From: Prevotella sp. HUN102
GTDB lineage: Bacteria > Bacteroidota > Bacteroidia > Bacteroidales > Bacteroidaceae
Direction: 5' to 3'
Length of the DNA stretch: 64,000 bases
Assembly: GCF_000688375.1 (NCBI RefSeq)
Contig: NZ_JIAF01000004.1
Location: forward strand, 372,001-436,000
Position 1 is the first letter of the stretch, and each line of letters starts with the position of its first letter. Position numbers and translations under genes: made by a program. This document shows positions 26,426 through 34,755 of this stretch, in pieces. Below the pieces are notes generated by a model. It saw nothing but the letters and a program-made list of their open reading frames with translations, had not been told where the DNA came from and did not search any database.

Positions 26426-26464
26426 AAAATCGCCTTAAAGCAGTAGCTGCTTTAAGGCGATTTT
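26426..26464 (-). terminator. terminator after folP-cdaA
   Basis: AAAATCGCCTTAAAGCAG, loop TAG, and its exact complement: a perfect 18-bp stem, T run on the minus strand. Confidence 0.85.
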
Positions 26465-26491
26465 CATTTATTTGTCTGTGGAAGGAGTGGC

Positions 26492-27274
26492 TCAACTGCC
26501 TTCGGGCATAATTTCCTTCACAAGAATGCTTTCCAACTGCTCGGCTGAGAGGCGCAGTTGGAACTGTCCCTTGATGGCAACGGCTATGCGTCCGGTTTCT
26601 TCCGAAACCACGATGGCAACGGCATCAGAGTCTTGCGAGATTCCCATTGCGGCACGATGGCGCAGCCCTAATTCCTTGGGAATGTCCTGATTGTGGCTCA
26701 CAGGGAGAATGCAACCCGCTGCACGGATGCGCTGATGGGAGATAATCATAGCACCGTCGTGGAGCGGCGAGTTCTTGAAGAAGATGTTTTCCACCAGTCG
26801 CTGACTGATGTTTGCATCGATTTGCTCGCCCGATTCTATGACATCCTGAAGGCTTACGGCACGCTCCATTACGATAAGGGCACCCACTTTCTGCCGTCCC
26901 ATACTCATACAAGCCATAACGAGGGGCATAATAGACTCCCGGTCTATCTCGTTTTTCTTCTTGTCGCCCAGAAACAGCTTCACAAGGTTCTTCACTTTCT
27001 CGTGTGCTCCAAGATTGTAGAGGAAATGTCGGATTTCCTCTTGAAACAAGACGATGATGCCGATGACACCCACCGAGACGAGCTTATCCATAATACTGCC
27101 CAGCAGACGCATTTCCAACACCTGACTCACGATGAGCCAAATCACTACAAAGACCATAATGCCGACAAAGACATTCAGTGATCTTGATTCCTTCATCACG
27201 CGATACAGATAGTAGAGCATCAGAGCTACGAACACTATATCGATGATATCCTTAATGCCAAATTCAAAAAACAT
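26492..27274 (-). CDS. cdaA: diadenylate cyclase CdaA
   Basis: A 260-residue membrane enzyme that makes cyclic di-AMP from two ATP. Three hydrophobic N-terminal helices (about residues 8-75) are followed by the DAC domain with its two signature motifs: DGA (173-175, in SPLHDGAMIIS) and RHR (205-207, in LGLRHRAAMG). The frame extends upstream to a GTG at 27325, but the ATG at 27274 begins the usual MFFEFGIKDI. It follows folP after 175 bases, an order common in Bacteroidetes. Confidence 0.92.
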   Translation of the reverse strand: MFFEFGIKDIIDIVFVALMLYYLYRVMKESRSLNVFVGIMVFVVIWLIVSQVLEMRLLGSIMDKLVSVGVIGIIVLFQEEIRHFLYNLGAHEKVKNLVKLFLGDKKKNEIDRESIMPLVMACMSMGRQKVGALIVMERAVSLQDVIESGEQIDANISQRLVENIFFKNSPLHDGAMIISHQRIRAAGCILPVSHNQDIPKELGLRHRAAMGISQDSDAVAIVVSEETGRIAVAIKGQFQLRLSAEQLESILVKEIMPEGS

Positions 27275-27449
27275 AAGCAAGCAACCGTTCTCCTGTCTCC
27301 TCTCCACAAGGGAGGGGCGTGGCACATACCTGACTTTTATACAGGAGGCTGGCGATTATTTTATTTTAATTATTAGTTTTTGTCTGTCGCAGAGGACTGT
27401 CCGTGCGCTCATTCCTCGGGATAATGAATGGGGAATTGAGGCTATTCGG

Positions 27450-28283
27450 CTATCGATTGGAGGTCTTCTCATAGATGCTGAGAGCCTCAACTGCCTGCTT
27501 CACATCGTGTACCCGCAGGATGCTTGCCCCTTTCATCAGCGAGATTGTGTTGAGAACGGTGGTGCCGTTGAGGCTCTCCTGCGGAGTGATGCCGAGCAAC
27601 TGGTGTATCATTCGCTTACGGCTGATGCCCACAAGGATTGGAAGTCCGAGCACGTGCAGCTTTTCCATTTCGCTCAGGAGTGCATAATTGCCTTCAATGG
27701 GTTCTTTTCCGAATCCGAAACCGGGGTCGAAGATAATGTCTTTCTGTCCCAATGCGCGCAGTTCCTGTATCTTGCGTGCCGAATTAATCAGCATATCGTG
27801 GAGATTTGCAGCCTTCGACATCAGGATATAGGGCACTCCCAGTTCGGCAACCGTCCGAAACATATCCGGATCGCTTCCCTCTTCCACATCGTTTATGATG
27901 TCTGCCCCGAACTCTTCTACGGTTCTTCGGGCAATGGAGGCACGGAAAGTGTCTATGGAGATGACGGCATCGGGCTGGGCATCACGGATTATGGGCAGTG
28001 CCATTGCCAAGCGTTCCATCTCTTCTGCTTCGCTCGCCACCTCGCCTCCAGGGCGGGTTGAACACGCACCCACGTCGATAATACGCCCTCCTTCGGCAAT
28101 AATCTGATTGGCACGGTTGCGTATAGCCTCCTCGGTCTGCACACGGCTGTCGGCAAAGAAAGAGTCGGGCGTAACGTTGAGAATGCCCATTACGCAAGGT
28201 TTGCTCAGGTTCATAAGTCTTCCCCGCACGTTAATCGTGTAGTTTACGGGTTGTATTTTCTGTGAAAAACTCATATTCTCCAT
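27450..28283 (-). CDS. folP: dihydropteroate synthase
   Basis: A TIM-barrel enzyme of 277 residues joining p-aminobenzoate to the pterin diphosphate in folate synthesis; target of sulfonamides. Motifs MGILNVTPDSFF (residues 32-43), IDVGACSTRPG (69-79) and FDPGFGFGK are intact, and the typical sulfonamide-loop region shows no insertion. The -7 box lies only 7 bases before the ATG at 28283, so either the message is nearly leaderless or translation starts at the fourth codon (28274, MSFSQ). Confidence 0.93.
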   Translation of the reverse strand: MENMSFSQKIQPVNYTINVRGRLMNLSKPCVMGILNVTPDSFFADSRVQTEEAIRNRANQIIAEGGRIIDVGACSTRPGGEVASEAEEMERLAMALPIIRDAQPDAVISIDTFRASIARRTVEEFGADIINDVEEGSDPDMFRTVAELGVPYILMSKAANLHDMLINSARKIQELRALGQKDIIFDPGFGFGKEPIEGNYALLSEMEKLHVLGLPILVGISRKRMIHQLLGITPQESLNGTTVLNTISLMKGASILRVHDVKQAVEALSIYEKTSNR

Positions 28284-28290
28284 ATAGCCA

Positions 28291-28321
28291 CAAAGTTAAT
28301 GTAAATCATTTAGAATACAAA
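28291..28321 (-). promoter_or_regulatory. folP promoter
   Basis: Minus strand TTTG (28318-28321), 19 bases, TAACTTTG (28291-28298). The IS30 element ends about 70 bases upstream and does not disrupt it. Confidence 0.7.
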
Positions 28322-28365
28322 AAAAAGGCTTTCTTTTTCGTTTTTTTTCTGCTTCGGGCGTTGTC

Positions 28366-29347
28366 TTGTAGAGTCAACCAGCAAGTGCAAAATTACAACA
28401 CATGTTTGAAGAACTCGCACTTTGGTGTGGAAAAGTTTAGTTTTTCCCTTGGTCTTTCATTCAATTTCTTCTGTATGGCCATAATCCTCTTGTCCGTATA
28501 GTTCTCAAAGGAATCCTTTTTAGGTATATATTGCCTGATTAACTTGTTTGTATTCTCAATGGCTCCCTTTTGCCATGGACAATATGGATCTGCAAAGTAC
28601 ACAGGCACGCCCAACCATTTCGTGATATCCTTATGTGCGGCAAACTCAGGTCCGTTGTCAGTGGTAATGGTCTTCAGTCTGTCCTTGTATGGCAGCAGCA
28701 GTCTCCTGACTGCTTTTGCCAGAGGCTTCGACTGCTTCCCAAATGGCAGTTTCCGCATAAGCAACATATTGGTGGATTTCTCCACCAGTGTGAGTATGGC
28801 CCTTTGGGCAGGGTCGACGATCAGGTCCATCTCAAAGTCTCCAAATCTCTTCCCGTCCACTTCCTTGCTTCTCTCATGGATGCTCACCCTGTCCTTGACA
28901 GGAAGATGCCCACCCTTGGGGTGATGCCTGTATTTCATCTGATGTCTTGTGTGCCCGGCAAGTTTCCCTGTCGGGTCATCGTGGATGATGTTGTAGATGG
29001 ACTGATGGGACACCCTTATCCCCTCATTCACACGCAGATACCCCGATATTTGTCTTGGAGACCATTGGTCATTAACGATATATTCCTTGATTCTCCAGAC
29101 CAATTCGTCGGAGAGCCTGGAGTTGCTCACCGTTCGCCTCCTGCGCTCCATGGCCATGTCGTGCGCCTTCGTCCAGATATACTTTCCCGAGGGCGTGCTG
29201 TTGCGTTTGATTTCACGTGAGAGTGTTGCCTGACTGATGCCGACGATGGCGGCAATTTCTTTTCTTGCGGTTTTCTTTTGAAGTAAGGCGAAAATTTGCG
29301 ACCTTTGCTCCGAGATTAATTGATGGTACATAAACAATACAAAGTTA
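28366..29347 (-). mobile_element. IS30-family insertion sequence (ends approximate)
   Basis: A single complete transposase gene with short flanks. I could not identify matching terminal inverted repeats or a target duplication with confidence, so the limits are estimates from the gene and its promoter-like TAACTTTG at 29340-29347. It sits between the folP promoter and a region with two strong hairpins. Confidence 0.65.
28393..29331 (-). CDS. IS30-family transposase
   Basis: A 312-residue DDE transposase. N-terminal HTH (ARKEIAAIVGISQATLSREIKRN) recognises the element ends; the catalytic core shows Asp in FGDFEMDLIV, Asp in TTDNGPEFAAH and Glu in KGAIENTNKLIRQY, the IS30 arrangement. No frameshift or stop, so it may be active. 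The frame starts with a TTG at 29337, but the ATG at 29331 (MYHQLISEQ) is the natural start. Confidence 0.93.
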   Translation of the reverse strand: MYHQLISEQRSQIFALLQKKTARKEIAAIVGISQATLSREIKRNSTPSGKYIWTKAHDMAMERRRRTVSNSRLSDELVWRIKEYIVNDQWSPRQISGYLRVNEGIRVSHQSIYNIIHDDPTGKLAGHTRHQMKYRHHPKGGHLPVKDRVSIHERSKEVDGKRFGDFEMDLIVDPAQRAILTLVEKSTNMLLMRKLPFGKQSKPLAKAVRRLLLPYKDRLKTITTDNGPEFAAHKDITKWLGVPVYFADPYCPWQKGAIENTNKLIRQYIPKKDSFENYTDKRIMAIQKKLNERPREKLNFSTPKCEFFKHVL

Positions 29348-29357
29348 GTTAATCTTG

Positions 29358-29381
29358 GGGAGACTTCGGTCTCCCTTTTTT
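29358..29381 (+). terminator. UUCG-tetraloop terminator beside the IS30 element
   Basis: GGGAGAC TTCG GTCTCCC followed by TTTTTT on the + strand. A compact and very stable hairpin. It would stop rightward transcripts leaving the IS element. Confidence 0.8.
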
Positions 29382-29408
29382 AATTTGTATTGCCGGTTGT
29401 TGCTTTTT

Positions 29409-29472
29409 CCTCGGCGAGAGATGCAGACAACCTCTCGCTACGCTTCGAGAACGTCTGCATCTCTCGGCGAGG
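29409..29472. repeat. long inverted repeat (20-bp arms)
   Basis: Arms 29409-29428 and 29453-29472 match at 19 of 20 positions (CCTCGGCGAGAGATGCAGAC type). The 24-base loop contains a smaller hairpin (CTCTCG / CGAGAA). GC-rich compared with its surroundings; followed by CTCTTTTTT. Confidence 0.8.
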
Positions 29473-29667
29473 GCTACTCTTTTTTGCACTTCGATTTGGA
29501 ATCTTCAGTCTGTGGATTTTCCGTGGGATAGAAATATGCAGTTGCGAATATTGCAATCGCCTCTTTAAGGGTCTATTATATATAAGGTATAGGTTTGTTC
29601 CACTCCGTCCTTTTGGAGATTTCCCATCACGAATAGGGAAAATCCTACCACGTTGTAGGAAAAACAC

Positions 29668-29699
29668 TTTCAGCACATCGGAGGTTTGTCGTACTTTTG
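29668..29699 (+). promoter_or_regulatory. promoter of the small secreted protein gene
   Basis: TTTC (29668-29671 region), 20 bases, TACTTTTG (29692-29699). Leader of about 65 bases to the ATG at 29773. Confidence 0.5.
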
Positions 29700-29772
29700 C
29701 ATCAGAAACAACAAGACAGAGCTACACTTACGATAAGACTCGAAAGAATACTAACGAATAAAGGACACGATT

Positions 29773-30249
29773 ATGAAGCGACTGCTAATGACAATGCTTG
29801 TGGCTATAACCGTTGCAATCGGCGCCAAAGCGATAGGATTTGAAGACGCTCGACGGGAAGCGCGATACTTGACAGACAAGATGGCTTATGAATTAGGACT
29901 GTCTCGGAGCGAATACGAAAGGATATATCGCATCAATCTCGACTACCTTACAAGGGTAAACGGATATGACGACCTCTATGCCACGCACTGGAATGCAAGA
30001 AACTCAGCCTTACAGGTGGTGCTGACAGGAAGACGTTGGAATGCGTATATTGGACGAAATTACTTCTATCGACCACTTTCGTGGAGAAATGGAACGTTCG
30101 TTTACAATGTCTACTCACGTTATCCGAGACGCTATGTAGTACGCAGGGCAGCTCCATTACCGCCTCCAAGAATTTACAGATACCGAGGTCCGGGATACGA
30201 AAGGAAAGGACACGGATATCATCGCCACTACGGCCACAGAAGAAGATAA
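29773..30249 (+). CDS. small secreted basic protein of unknown function
   Basis: A 158-residue protein with a cleavable signal peptide (MKRLLMTMLVAITVAIGAKA). The middle resembles a helical EARYLTDKMAYELGLSRSEYERIY segment seen in envelope proteins of Bacteroidales. The last 50 residues are rich in Arg, Tyr, Pro and His (RYRGPGYERKGHGYHRHYGHRRR-like composition), strongly positive, and might bind nucleic acid, heme, metal or surface polymers. No assigned domain. It has its own promoter and no operon partner. Confidence 0.72.
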   Translation: MKRLLMTMLVAITVAIGAKAIGFEDARREARYLTDKMAYELGLSRSEYERIYRINLDYLTRVNGYDDLYATHWNARNSALQVVLTGRRWNAYIGRNYFYRPLSWRNGTFVYNVYSRYPRRYVVRRAAPLPPPRIYRYRGPGYERKGHGYHRHYGHRRR

Positions 30250-30508
30250 TAGGATTTGATTTGAAATAGCCTTTCAAATGATTAAGATTCAAATATAATA
30301 AGGTGCTCAATAGGATTAGTCGAAGGTAAAAAAGATTGCAGGAACAACAGGAAAAGACAACAATGCAGAGAGACAATATTAGGTTATTAAGGCAGAACAA
30401 TAAGGGTTATAATACAGTAAGATTTAGAATTTGAGTATATAGAACTTTGCCACTTAGCCACTTTTAACACTATATATGCGTTTCGGTATTCACATTGCCG
30501 TGAACGAC

Positions 30509-30544
30509 AAGAGGGACAAACCGTCTGAACGGTCTGTCCCTCTT
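30509..30544. terminator. bidirectional terminator between convergent genes
   Basis: AAGAGGGACAAACCGT, loop CTGA, ACGGTCTGTCCCTCTT: a 16-bp stem with one wobble, between the secreted protein gene and the methyltransferase gene. Confidence 0.7.
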
Positions 30545-30549
30545 CTTGT

Positions 30550-31272
30550 TTATTTGCGTGTTATCTTTACCAGATAGTCGTTGTTGTCGCCCTCACGGAG
30601 CATTTCGCACTTGAATCCGTAGGAAGATGCCATTGTGGAAAGGGTATCGAAGTCTACATAGAGCCAGTCGAATCGGTTGCCGAGTACCGAACCATACTGC
30701 ATCTGAAAGTCCACTTCTCCGTAATATCCTTCCACGCCTGTCAGGTCGATGATGCCTTCTTCCTCTTCATAGATATAGCAGAGGTCGCTCGAATCGGCTA
30801 TTACGCAGCCTTCGGGGGCTAACAGTTCCGTCCACCGTTTGAACATTTCGGGCAGATTTGCCACTTTTCCACAGATTCCCAATCCATTCATCAGCATCAG
30901 AATTGTGTCGAAACTACTTCCGAAATCATCTTCAAAGAAGTCTGCCAACAGAGCTTTCGCTACGCCACGCCGCTTTTGTGTGGCCACGCTCAACGGACTA
31001 ATGTCAATAGCCGTAACGTCAATTCCCCGTTTCTGCAACGGCAATGTGTGGCAGCCACTACCTGCTCCCACGTCGAGTACTTTACCTTTGGCAAGTCGCA
31101 GAGCCATTCTTTCCATCTTGTTCATCTGCGCTTCCGTTCTGAACAAGTGAGCGACGGGCATTTCATCATCGTCGAACATCGTCGAGAGAATCGTCAGTTG
31201 CTTTGCTTTTCCGGTTTCATAATAATCTGAAATAGCCTTGCCCATTGGGTCTTTATCAGTCGGAAGTATCAT
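30550..31272 (-). CDS. class I SAM-dependent methyltransferase
   Basis: A 240-residue Rossmann-fold methyltransferase. Motif I VLDVGAGSGCHTLPLQKRG (about residues 65-83) binds SAM, followed by the acidic motif II VTAIDISPLS and a motif IV-like FDTILMLMNGLGICG. The substrate is unknown; similar proteins in Bacteroidetes modify small molecules. Monocistronic by appearance. Confidence 0.82.
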   Translation of the reverse strand: MILPTDKDPMGKAISDYYETGKAKQLTILSTMFDDDEMPVAHLFRTEAQMNKMERMALRLAKGKVLDVGAGSGCHTLPLQKRGIDVTAIDISPLSVATQKRRGVAKALLADFFEDDFGSSFDTILMLMNGLGICGKVANLPEMFKRWTELLAPEGCVIADSSDLCYIYEEEEGIIDLTGVEGYYGEVDFQMQYGSVLGNRFDWLYVDFDTLSTMASSYGFKCEMLREGDNNDYLVKITRK

Positions 31273-31408
31273 ATTGCCATTGGTTTTTCCACAAAGTTAC
31301 GGTATTTTTTCCGTTTAACGATTTCATTCATTCAGTATTTTCTTCGCCGTTGCGTTGCTCACAGCGCATCAATCTGCCAACAGATTTCTCAATATCATCA
31401 CTCATTCG

Positions 31409-32395
31409 TCAGTACGAAACATAGGGTTCAAGACGCTTTATGGCTTCGGGAGGAAAATCTTTGAGCAGGTGTAATTGTTGCAAACTGGTAAGGTTTCCCT
31501 TCAAACGGCGATAATCCATAATGTGTCTTGCCTGATAGAAGTTAATGTAAGGATGCTTTCGTAGCTGTGAAAGCGACAGTTTATTGACATTTATCTTCTG
31601 CGTATGCGCATTCCGTACTTCAAAATAAGGAAGGGCTTCTTCCGGAAAACCTTCGATTTCCTTTAATTGTCCCACTTCCACGTAGCCACCCAAGCGTTGT
31701 CCGTAGTTCACTATGGCTTTCGCCCAACCCGAACCGATGCCCGGAACTTTCTTCAGCATCGTTGTATCGGCTGTTGCCAGATTGATATGCTCGCCCACTT
31801 TAATCTTCAATGGATATCTGATAGTGTCTCTGTCGTATTCCTTATAAGGTTTGTAGGCATCCTCTTTCTTGTATTGTTCGTAGGCTTCGTGCGCTCTTTG
31901 CCGCTCAGCAACCTTCTGTTCGTGATATGCTTGAACGGATGCGAGCGACGACGCAGGCAGAAAATCGTCGCTGATAACGATATAAGGCTCAAGAGCAAGA
32001 TACTGTTTGCGCGTCAGTCCATAGAGTCTTGCAAAATCCTGTGGCGACCGATAGATTCCTCCTTTCGACCGATACTTGTAAATGTTCCGTATCTGCCAAT
32101 ACAACAGTCCCAACCGTTTCAGCTCAATACTGTCTGCCGTGTTGGGATCGAAAGGAAAAAGTTCGGCTTGCCGTCCTGATTCCGTTTCGTAATATTCCAT
32201 TGCAGGCACGTCTCCATCGGGTAGTTTCCCATTATTTGTCGCATTCACGATGCTGTCCTGTCCGTCCATCACACCCGTTCCATTGCTCTTTCCCAAGAAA
32301 TAAACGCCAGTCAGGGCTGCAACGGCAAGAAAAATGATAAACACCACCACTTTTCTGTCTGATTTCTGCAAGTAGAAAAATTCCTGTATTTTCAT
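31409..32395 (-). CDS. helix-hairpin-helix protein, ComEA-like, membrane-anchored
   Basis: A 328-residue protein with one N-terminal membrane helix (VVVFIIFLAVAALTGVYF, about 17-34) and three ComEA-type HHH modules, each opening FDPNTAD-, INLATAD- and INVNKLS-like and including KKVPGIGSGWAKAIVNYGQ. HHH modules bind DNA without sequence preference; ComEA carries DNA into the periplasm during transformation. A DNA-uptake role is possible but not shown. The upstream codon at 32419 is TTG, so ATG 32395 is used. Confidence 0.82.
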   Translation of the reverse strand: MKIQEFFYLQKSDRKVVVFIIFLAVAALTGVYFLGKSNGTGVMDGQDSIVNATNNGKLPDGDVPAMEYYETESGRQAELFPFDPNTADSIELKRLGLLYWQIRNIYKYRSKGGIYRSPQDFARLYGLTRKQYLALEPYIVISDDFLPASSLASVQAYHEQKVAERQRAHEAYEQYKKEDAYKPYKEYDRDTIRYPLKIKVGEHINLATADTTMLKKVPGIGSGWAKAIVNYGQRLGGYVEVGQLKEIEGFPEEALPYFEVRNAHTQKINVNKLSLSQLRKHPYINFYQARHIMDYRRLKGNLTSLQQLHLLKDFPPEAIKRLEPYVSY

Positions 32396-32548
32396 CGTTA
32401 GTACTAAATTAGGCCACAACTATTTCGCTTCAGAATGATAACGAGCGTGCGGAAAGATTATTGCAGACCGTAATCCATTTATACACAGACAAGGGAAATC
32501 AGATAAAAGGAAAATATCTTTCTGACGGATAATTACAAAAATAATGTT

Positions 32549-32556
32549 TATCTTTG
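32549..32556 (+). promoter_or_regulatory. -7 box of the VanZ-like gene
   Basis: TATCTTTG. An ATG at 32544 overlaps this box, which supports the downstream start at 32577, preceded by AAGGA. Confidence 0.5.
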
Positions 32557-32576
32557 CATCAAACCATTACAAGGAT

Positions 32577-32969
32577 ATGCGCTCAATACTCAGTTACTTC
32601 AAAAAATTCCCCATTTCGACCCTTACGGTCGCAGCCATTTGGTACGTCTGCTTTATGAACGTGCCGGAAACACCGTTGCAAAACATCAGCCTGATAGACA
32701 AATGGACACACGTAGCCTTATATTTCGTTCTCGGTATCATCATTACGTTTGAGTATATCCGCGCATACAAAAACACCAGACTCAAAGATCTTGCTCTTTG
32801 GGGCTGGCTTTTGCCGTCGTTGATGGGCGGACTGATAGAGATTCTTCAGGCCAACTGCACGGGAGGAATGCGCAGCGGCGAATGGATGGACTTCATTGCC
32901 GATGCCGTCGGGGCTACGATAGCACTCGTTATCGGTATTCTTCTGGTAAAGTATCGCGCCAAATCCTGA
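32577..32969 (+). CDS. VanZ-like membrane protein
   Basis: A 130-residue integral membrane protein with about four helices (TLTVAAIWYVCFM; HVALYFVLGIIITFEY; LWGWLLPSLMGGLIEILQ; GATIALVIGILLV) and the VanZ-type DKWTHVALYF and GEWMDFIADAVGA motifs. VanZ raises teicoplanin resistance in enterococci; most homologues like this one have no known role. Its last 41 bases overlap the end of the convergent CYTH gene. Confidence 0.8.
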   Translation: MRSILSYFKKFPISTLTVAAIWYVCFMNVPETPLQNISLIDKWTHVALYFVLGIIITFEYIRAYKNTRLKDLALWGWLLPSLMGGLIEILQANCTGGMRSGEWMDFIADAVGATIALVIGILLVKYRAKS

Positions 32970-33429
32970 ACGGATTTCGACGCATCTGCCGATTGTAGAA
33001 ACGGGAATCGCCCGTAACTTCCAGTCCAAGGAATTCCGGTTTCTCGAATTCCTCGTTCTCACTGCCCAATTCCACTTCAGCCATCACGAGTCCTTCGTTC
33101 TCTCCGTAGAACTCATCCACCTCATAAATATGTTTTCCATATTTAATAAGGTAGCGACGCTTGTCGATTACTCCCGGCTCACAGAGCTGTAAAAGATGCT
33201 CCGCCTCATCCAACGATATTTCCTTTTCAAACTCATAGCGCGACAGTCCTCCGTTGCGCGACGGTCCTTTGATGGTAAGATAAGCCTTTTCATCGCACAC
33301 CCGGACGCGAACGGTATTTACCGATGCGAAATATCCCTGCTGAATACGGTTGGAACTGAAAGCCATAGACTTCCAATCCATAGCCTTATGAACGAGAAAC
33401 TTCCGCTCAATTTCAAGACCACTACCCAT
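32929..33429 (-). CDS. CYTH-domain protein (triphosphate-binding)
   Basis: A 166-residue CYTH domain. The N-terminal signature LEIERKFLV supplies the ExExK motif, and alternating charged strands (TVRVRVCDEKAYLTIKG, YEFEKEIS, EVDEFYGENEGLVMAEVEL) build the acidic/basic tunnel that binds triphosphates and divalent metal. Bacterial relatives are inorganic triphosphatases or thiamine triphosphatases rather than cyclases. It starts 4 bases after a 46-codon gene. The start at 33429 is preferred to 33456. Confidence 0.86.
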   Translation of the reverse strand: MGSGLEIERKFLVHKAMDWKSMAFSSNRIQQGYFASVNTVRVRVCDEKAYLTIKGPSRNGGLSRYEFEKEISLDEAEHLLQLCEPGVIDKRRYLIKYGKHIYEVDEFYGENEGLVMAEVELGSENEEFEKPEFLGLEVTGDSRFYNRQMRRNPFRIWRDTLPEEYR

Positions 33430-33433
33430 CAGG

Positions 33434-33574
33434 TTATATCGTTGTGGAGTAAACAATCAGTCCAATGGCCAGAATTGCAAGTACAATTATAATGCCTCTG
33501 ATTACTGCCTTAGCTTGTTTTTCCTGCTTTTCGTCGCGCTGTCTGCGGCTCAATTTTCTTTTATCACTGCTCAT
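33434..33574 (-). CDS. 46-residue small membrane protein
   Basis: Short gene between prfB and the CYTH gene: MSSDKRKLSRRQRDEKQEKQ at the N-terminus, very basic, then one transmembrane helix (GIIIVLAILAIGLIVYS). Its stop is 4 bases before the CYTH start and its ATG 38 bases after prfB, so it belongs to the same leftward unit. Positive-inside orientation is expected. No family recognised. Confidence 0.72.
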   Translation of the reverse strand: MSSDKRKLSRRQRDEKQEKQAKAVIRGIIIVLAILAIGLIVYSTTI

Positions 33575-33612
33575 AGTCTTCTTATATTAAGGAATTATTA
33601 TTTAGAATCATA

Positions 33613-34737
33613 CTATATCGTATCCTCTTCCGTGGGAAATTCCATCAGAAATGCCTTGATGAATCCGTCTATCTTACCGTCCATCACACCGTCCACATCC
33701 GATGTCTGATAGTTCGTGCGGTGGTCTTTCACGCGGCGGTCGTCGAACACATAGCTGCGAATCTGGCTTCCCCACTCTATTTTCTTCTTCGATGCTTCCA
33801 CCTTTGCCTGTGCTTCCATACGCTTTTTCATCGCACGGTCGTAGAGCTGCGACTTCAAAAGCTGCATAGCCTTCGCACGGTTCTTCGGCTGGTCGCGCGT
33901 TTCGGTGTTCTCAATGAGGATTTCTTCCTCCTCGCCTGTATCGGGATCCTGATACATATAGCGCAGGCGCACACCCGATTCCACCTTGTTCACGTTCTGA
34001 CCACCTGCACCTCCCGAACGGAAAGTATCCCAACTGACGCGCGCCGGGTCTACATACACCTCGATGGTATCGTCGATCAGCGGCGAAACAAACACACTGG
34101 CAAAACTCGTCATACGCTTTCCCTGTGCATTGAACGGACTCACACGCACCAGACGATGCACGCCGTTCTCGCTTTTGAGAAATCCATAGCCAAACTCTCC
34201 CCCTTCAAACTTCATCGTTACGCTCTTGATTCCCGCCTCATCGCCGTCCTGAATGTCGGAAATGGTAACGGTGTAGCCGTGCGATTCGCCGTAGCGCATA
34301 TACATACGCATCAGCATCGACGCCCAGTCTTGGCTCTCCGTACCGCCGGCACCCGAATTTATCTTCATCACACACTCCATCGGGTCTTCCTCCTGACGGA
34401 GCATATTCTTCAGCTCAAGGTCTTCTATCGCCGACACAACCTTTGCATAAGCCTCATCCACGTCTTCTTCCGAAACAAGTTCGTCCTTGCAGAACTCCAT
34501 CGCCAGCTCCAATTCATCGGCTTGCGTGCGGACATCGGCATAGCCTTTCAGCCATTTCTCGATGTCCTTCACCTTTTTCATCTGCGTCTGCGCACGTTCG
34601 GCATCCTCCCAAAAGTCAGGTGCCTGCGTCCGGAGCGTTTCTTCCTCGAACTCTATCTTCTTCTTATCTATATTCAGATAATGATTGAGCGCGTCCACAC
34701 GCTCCTTCACATCCTTCAGTTGATCAGCTGTAATCAC
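33613..34737 (-). CDS. prfB: peptide chain release factor 2
   Basis: A 374-residue class I release factor reading UAA and UGA. The stop-recognition tripeptide SPF lies in VRVSPFNAQGKRMTSF and the hydrolytic GGQ in RSGGAGGQNVNKVESG. The frame runs uninterrupted through the region (YLNIDKKKIEFEE) where many bacteria have an in-frame UGA and a programmed +1 frameshift, so that autoregulation is absent here. It starts 18 bases after the acyl-CoA ligase stop. Confidence 0.95.
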   Translation of the reverse strand: MITADQLKDVKERVDALNHYLNIDKKKIEFEEETLRTQAPDFWEDAERAQTQMKKVKDIEKWLKGYADVRTQADELELAMEFCKDELVSEEDVDEAYAKVVSAIEDLELKNMLRQEEDPMECVMKINSGAGGTESQDWASMLMRMYMRYGESHGYTVTISDIQDGDEAGIKSVTMKFEGGEFGYGFLKSENGVHRLVRVSPFNAQGKRMTSFASVFVSPLIDDTIEVYVDPARVSWDTFRSGGAGGQNVNKVESGVRLRYMYQDPDTGEEEEILIENTETRDQPKNRAKAMQLLKSQLYDRAMKKRMEAQAKVEASKKKIEWGSQIRSYVFDDRRVKDHRTNYQTSDVDGVMDGKIDGFIKAFLMEFPTEEDTI

Positions 34738-34755
34738 TTTTTCGTTATTCTTATT

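Noticed and set aside
28366..29360. Terminal inverted repeats of the IS30 element
   Set aside because: I compared both flanks of the transposase gene and found only weak similarity, so exact ends and target duplication are not claimed.
32929..32969. Overlap of the VanZ-like and CYTH gene ends as a frameshift or annotation error
   Set aside because: Both frames are supported to their stops by family-like sequence; a 41-base convergent 3' overlap is plausible.
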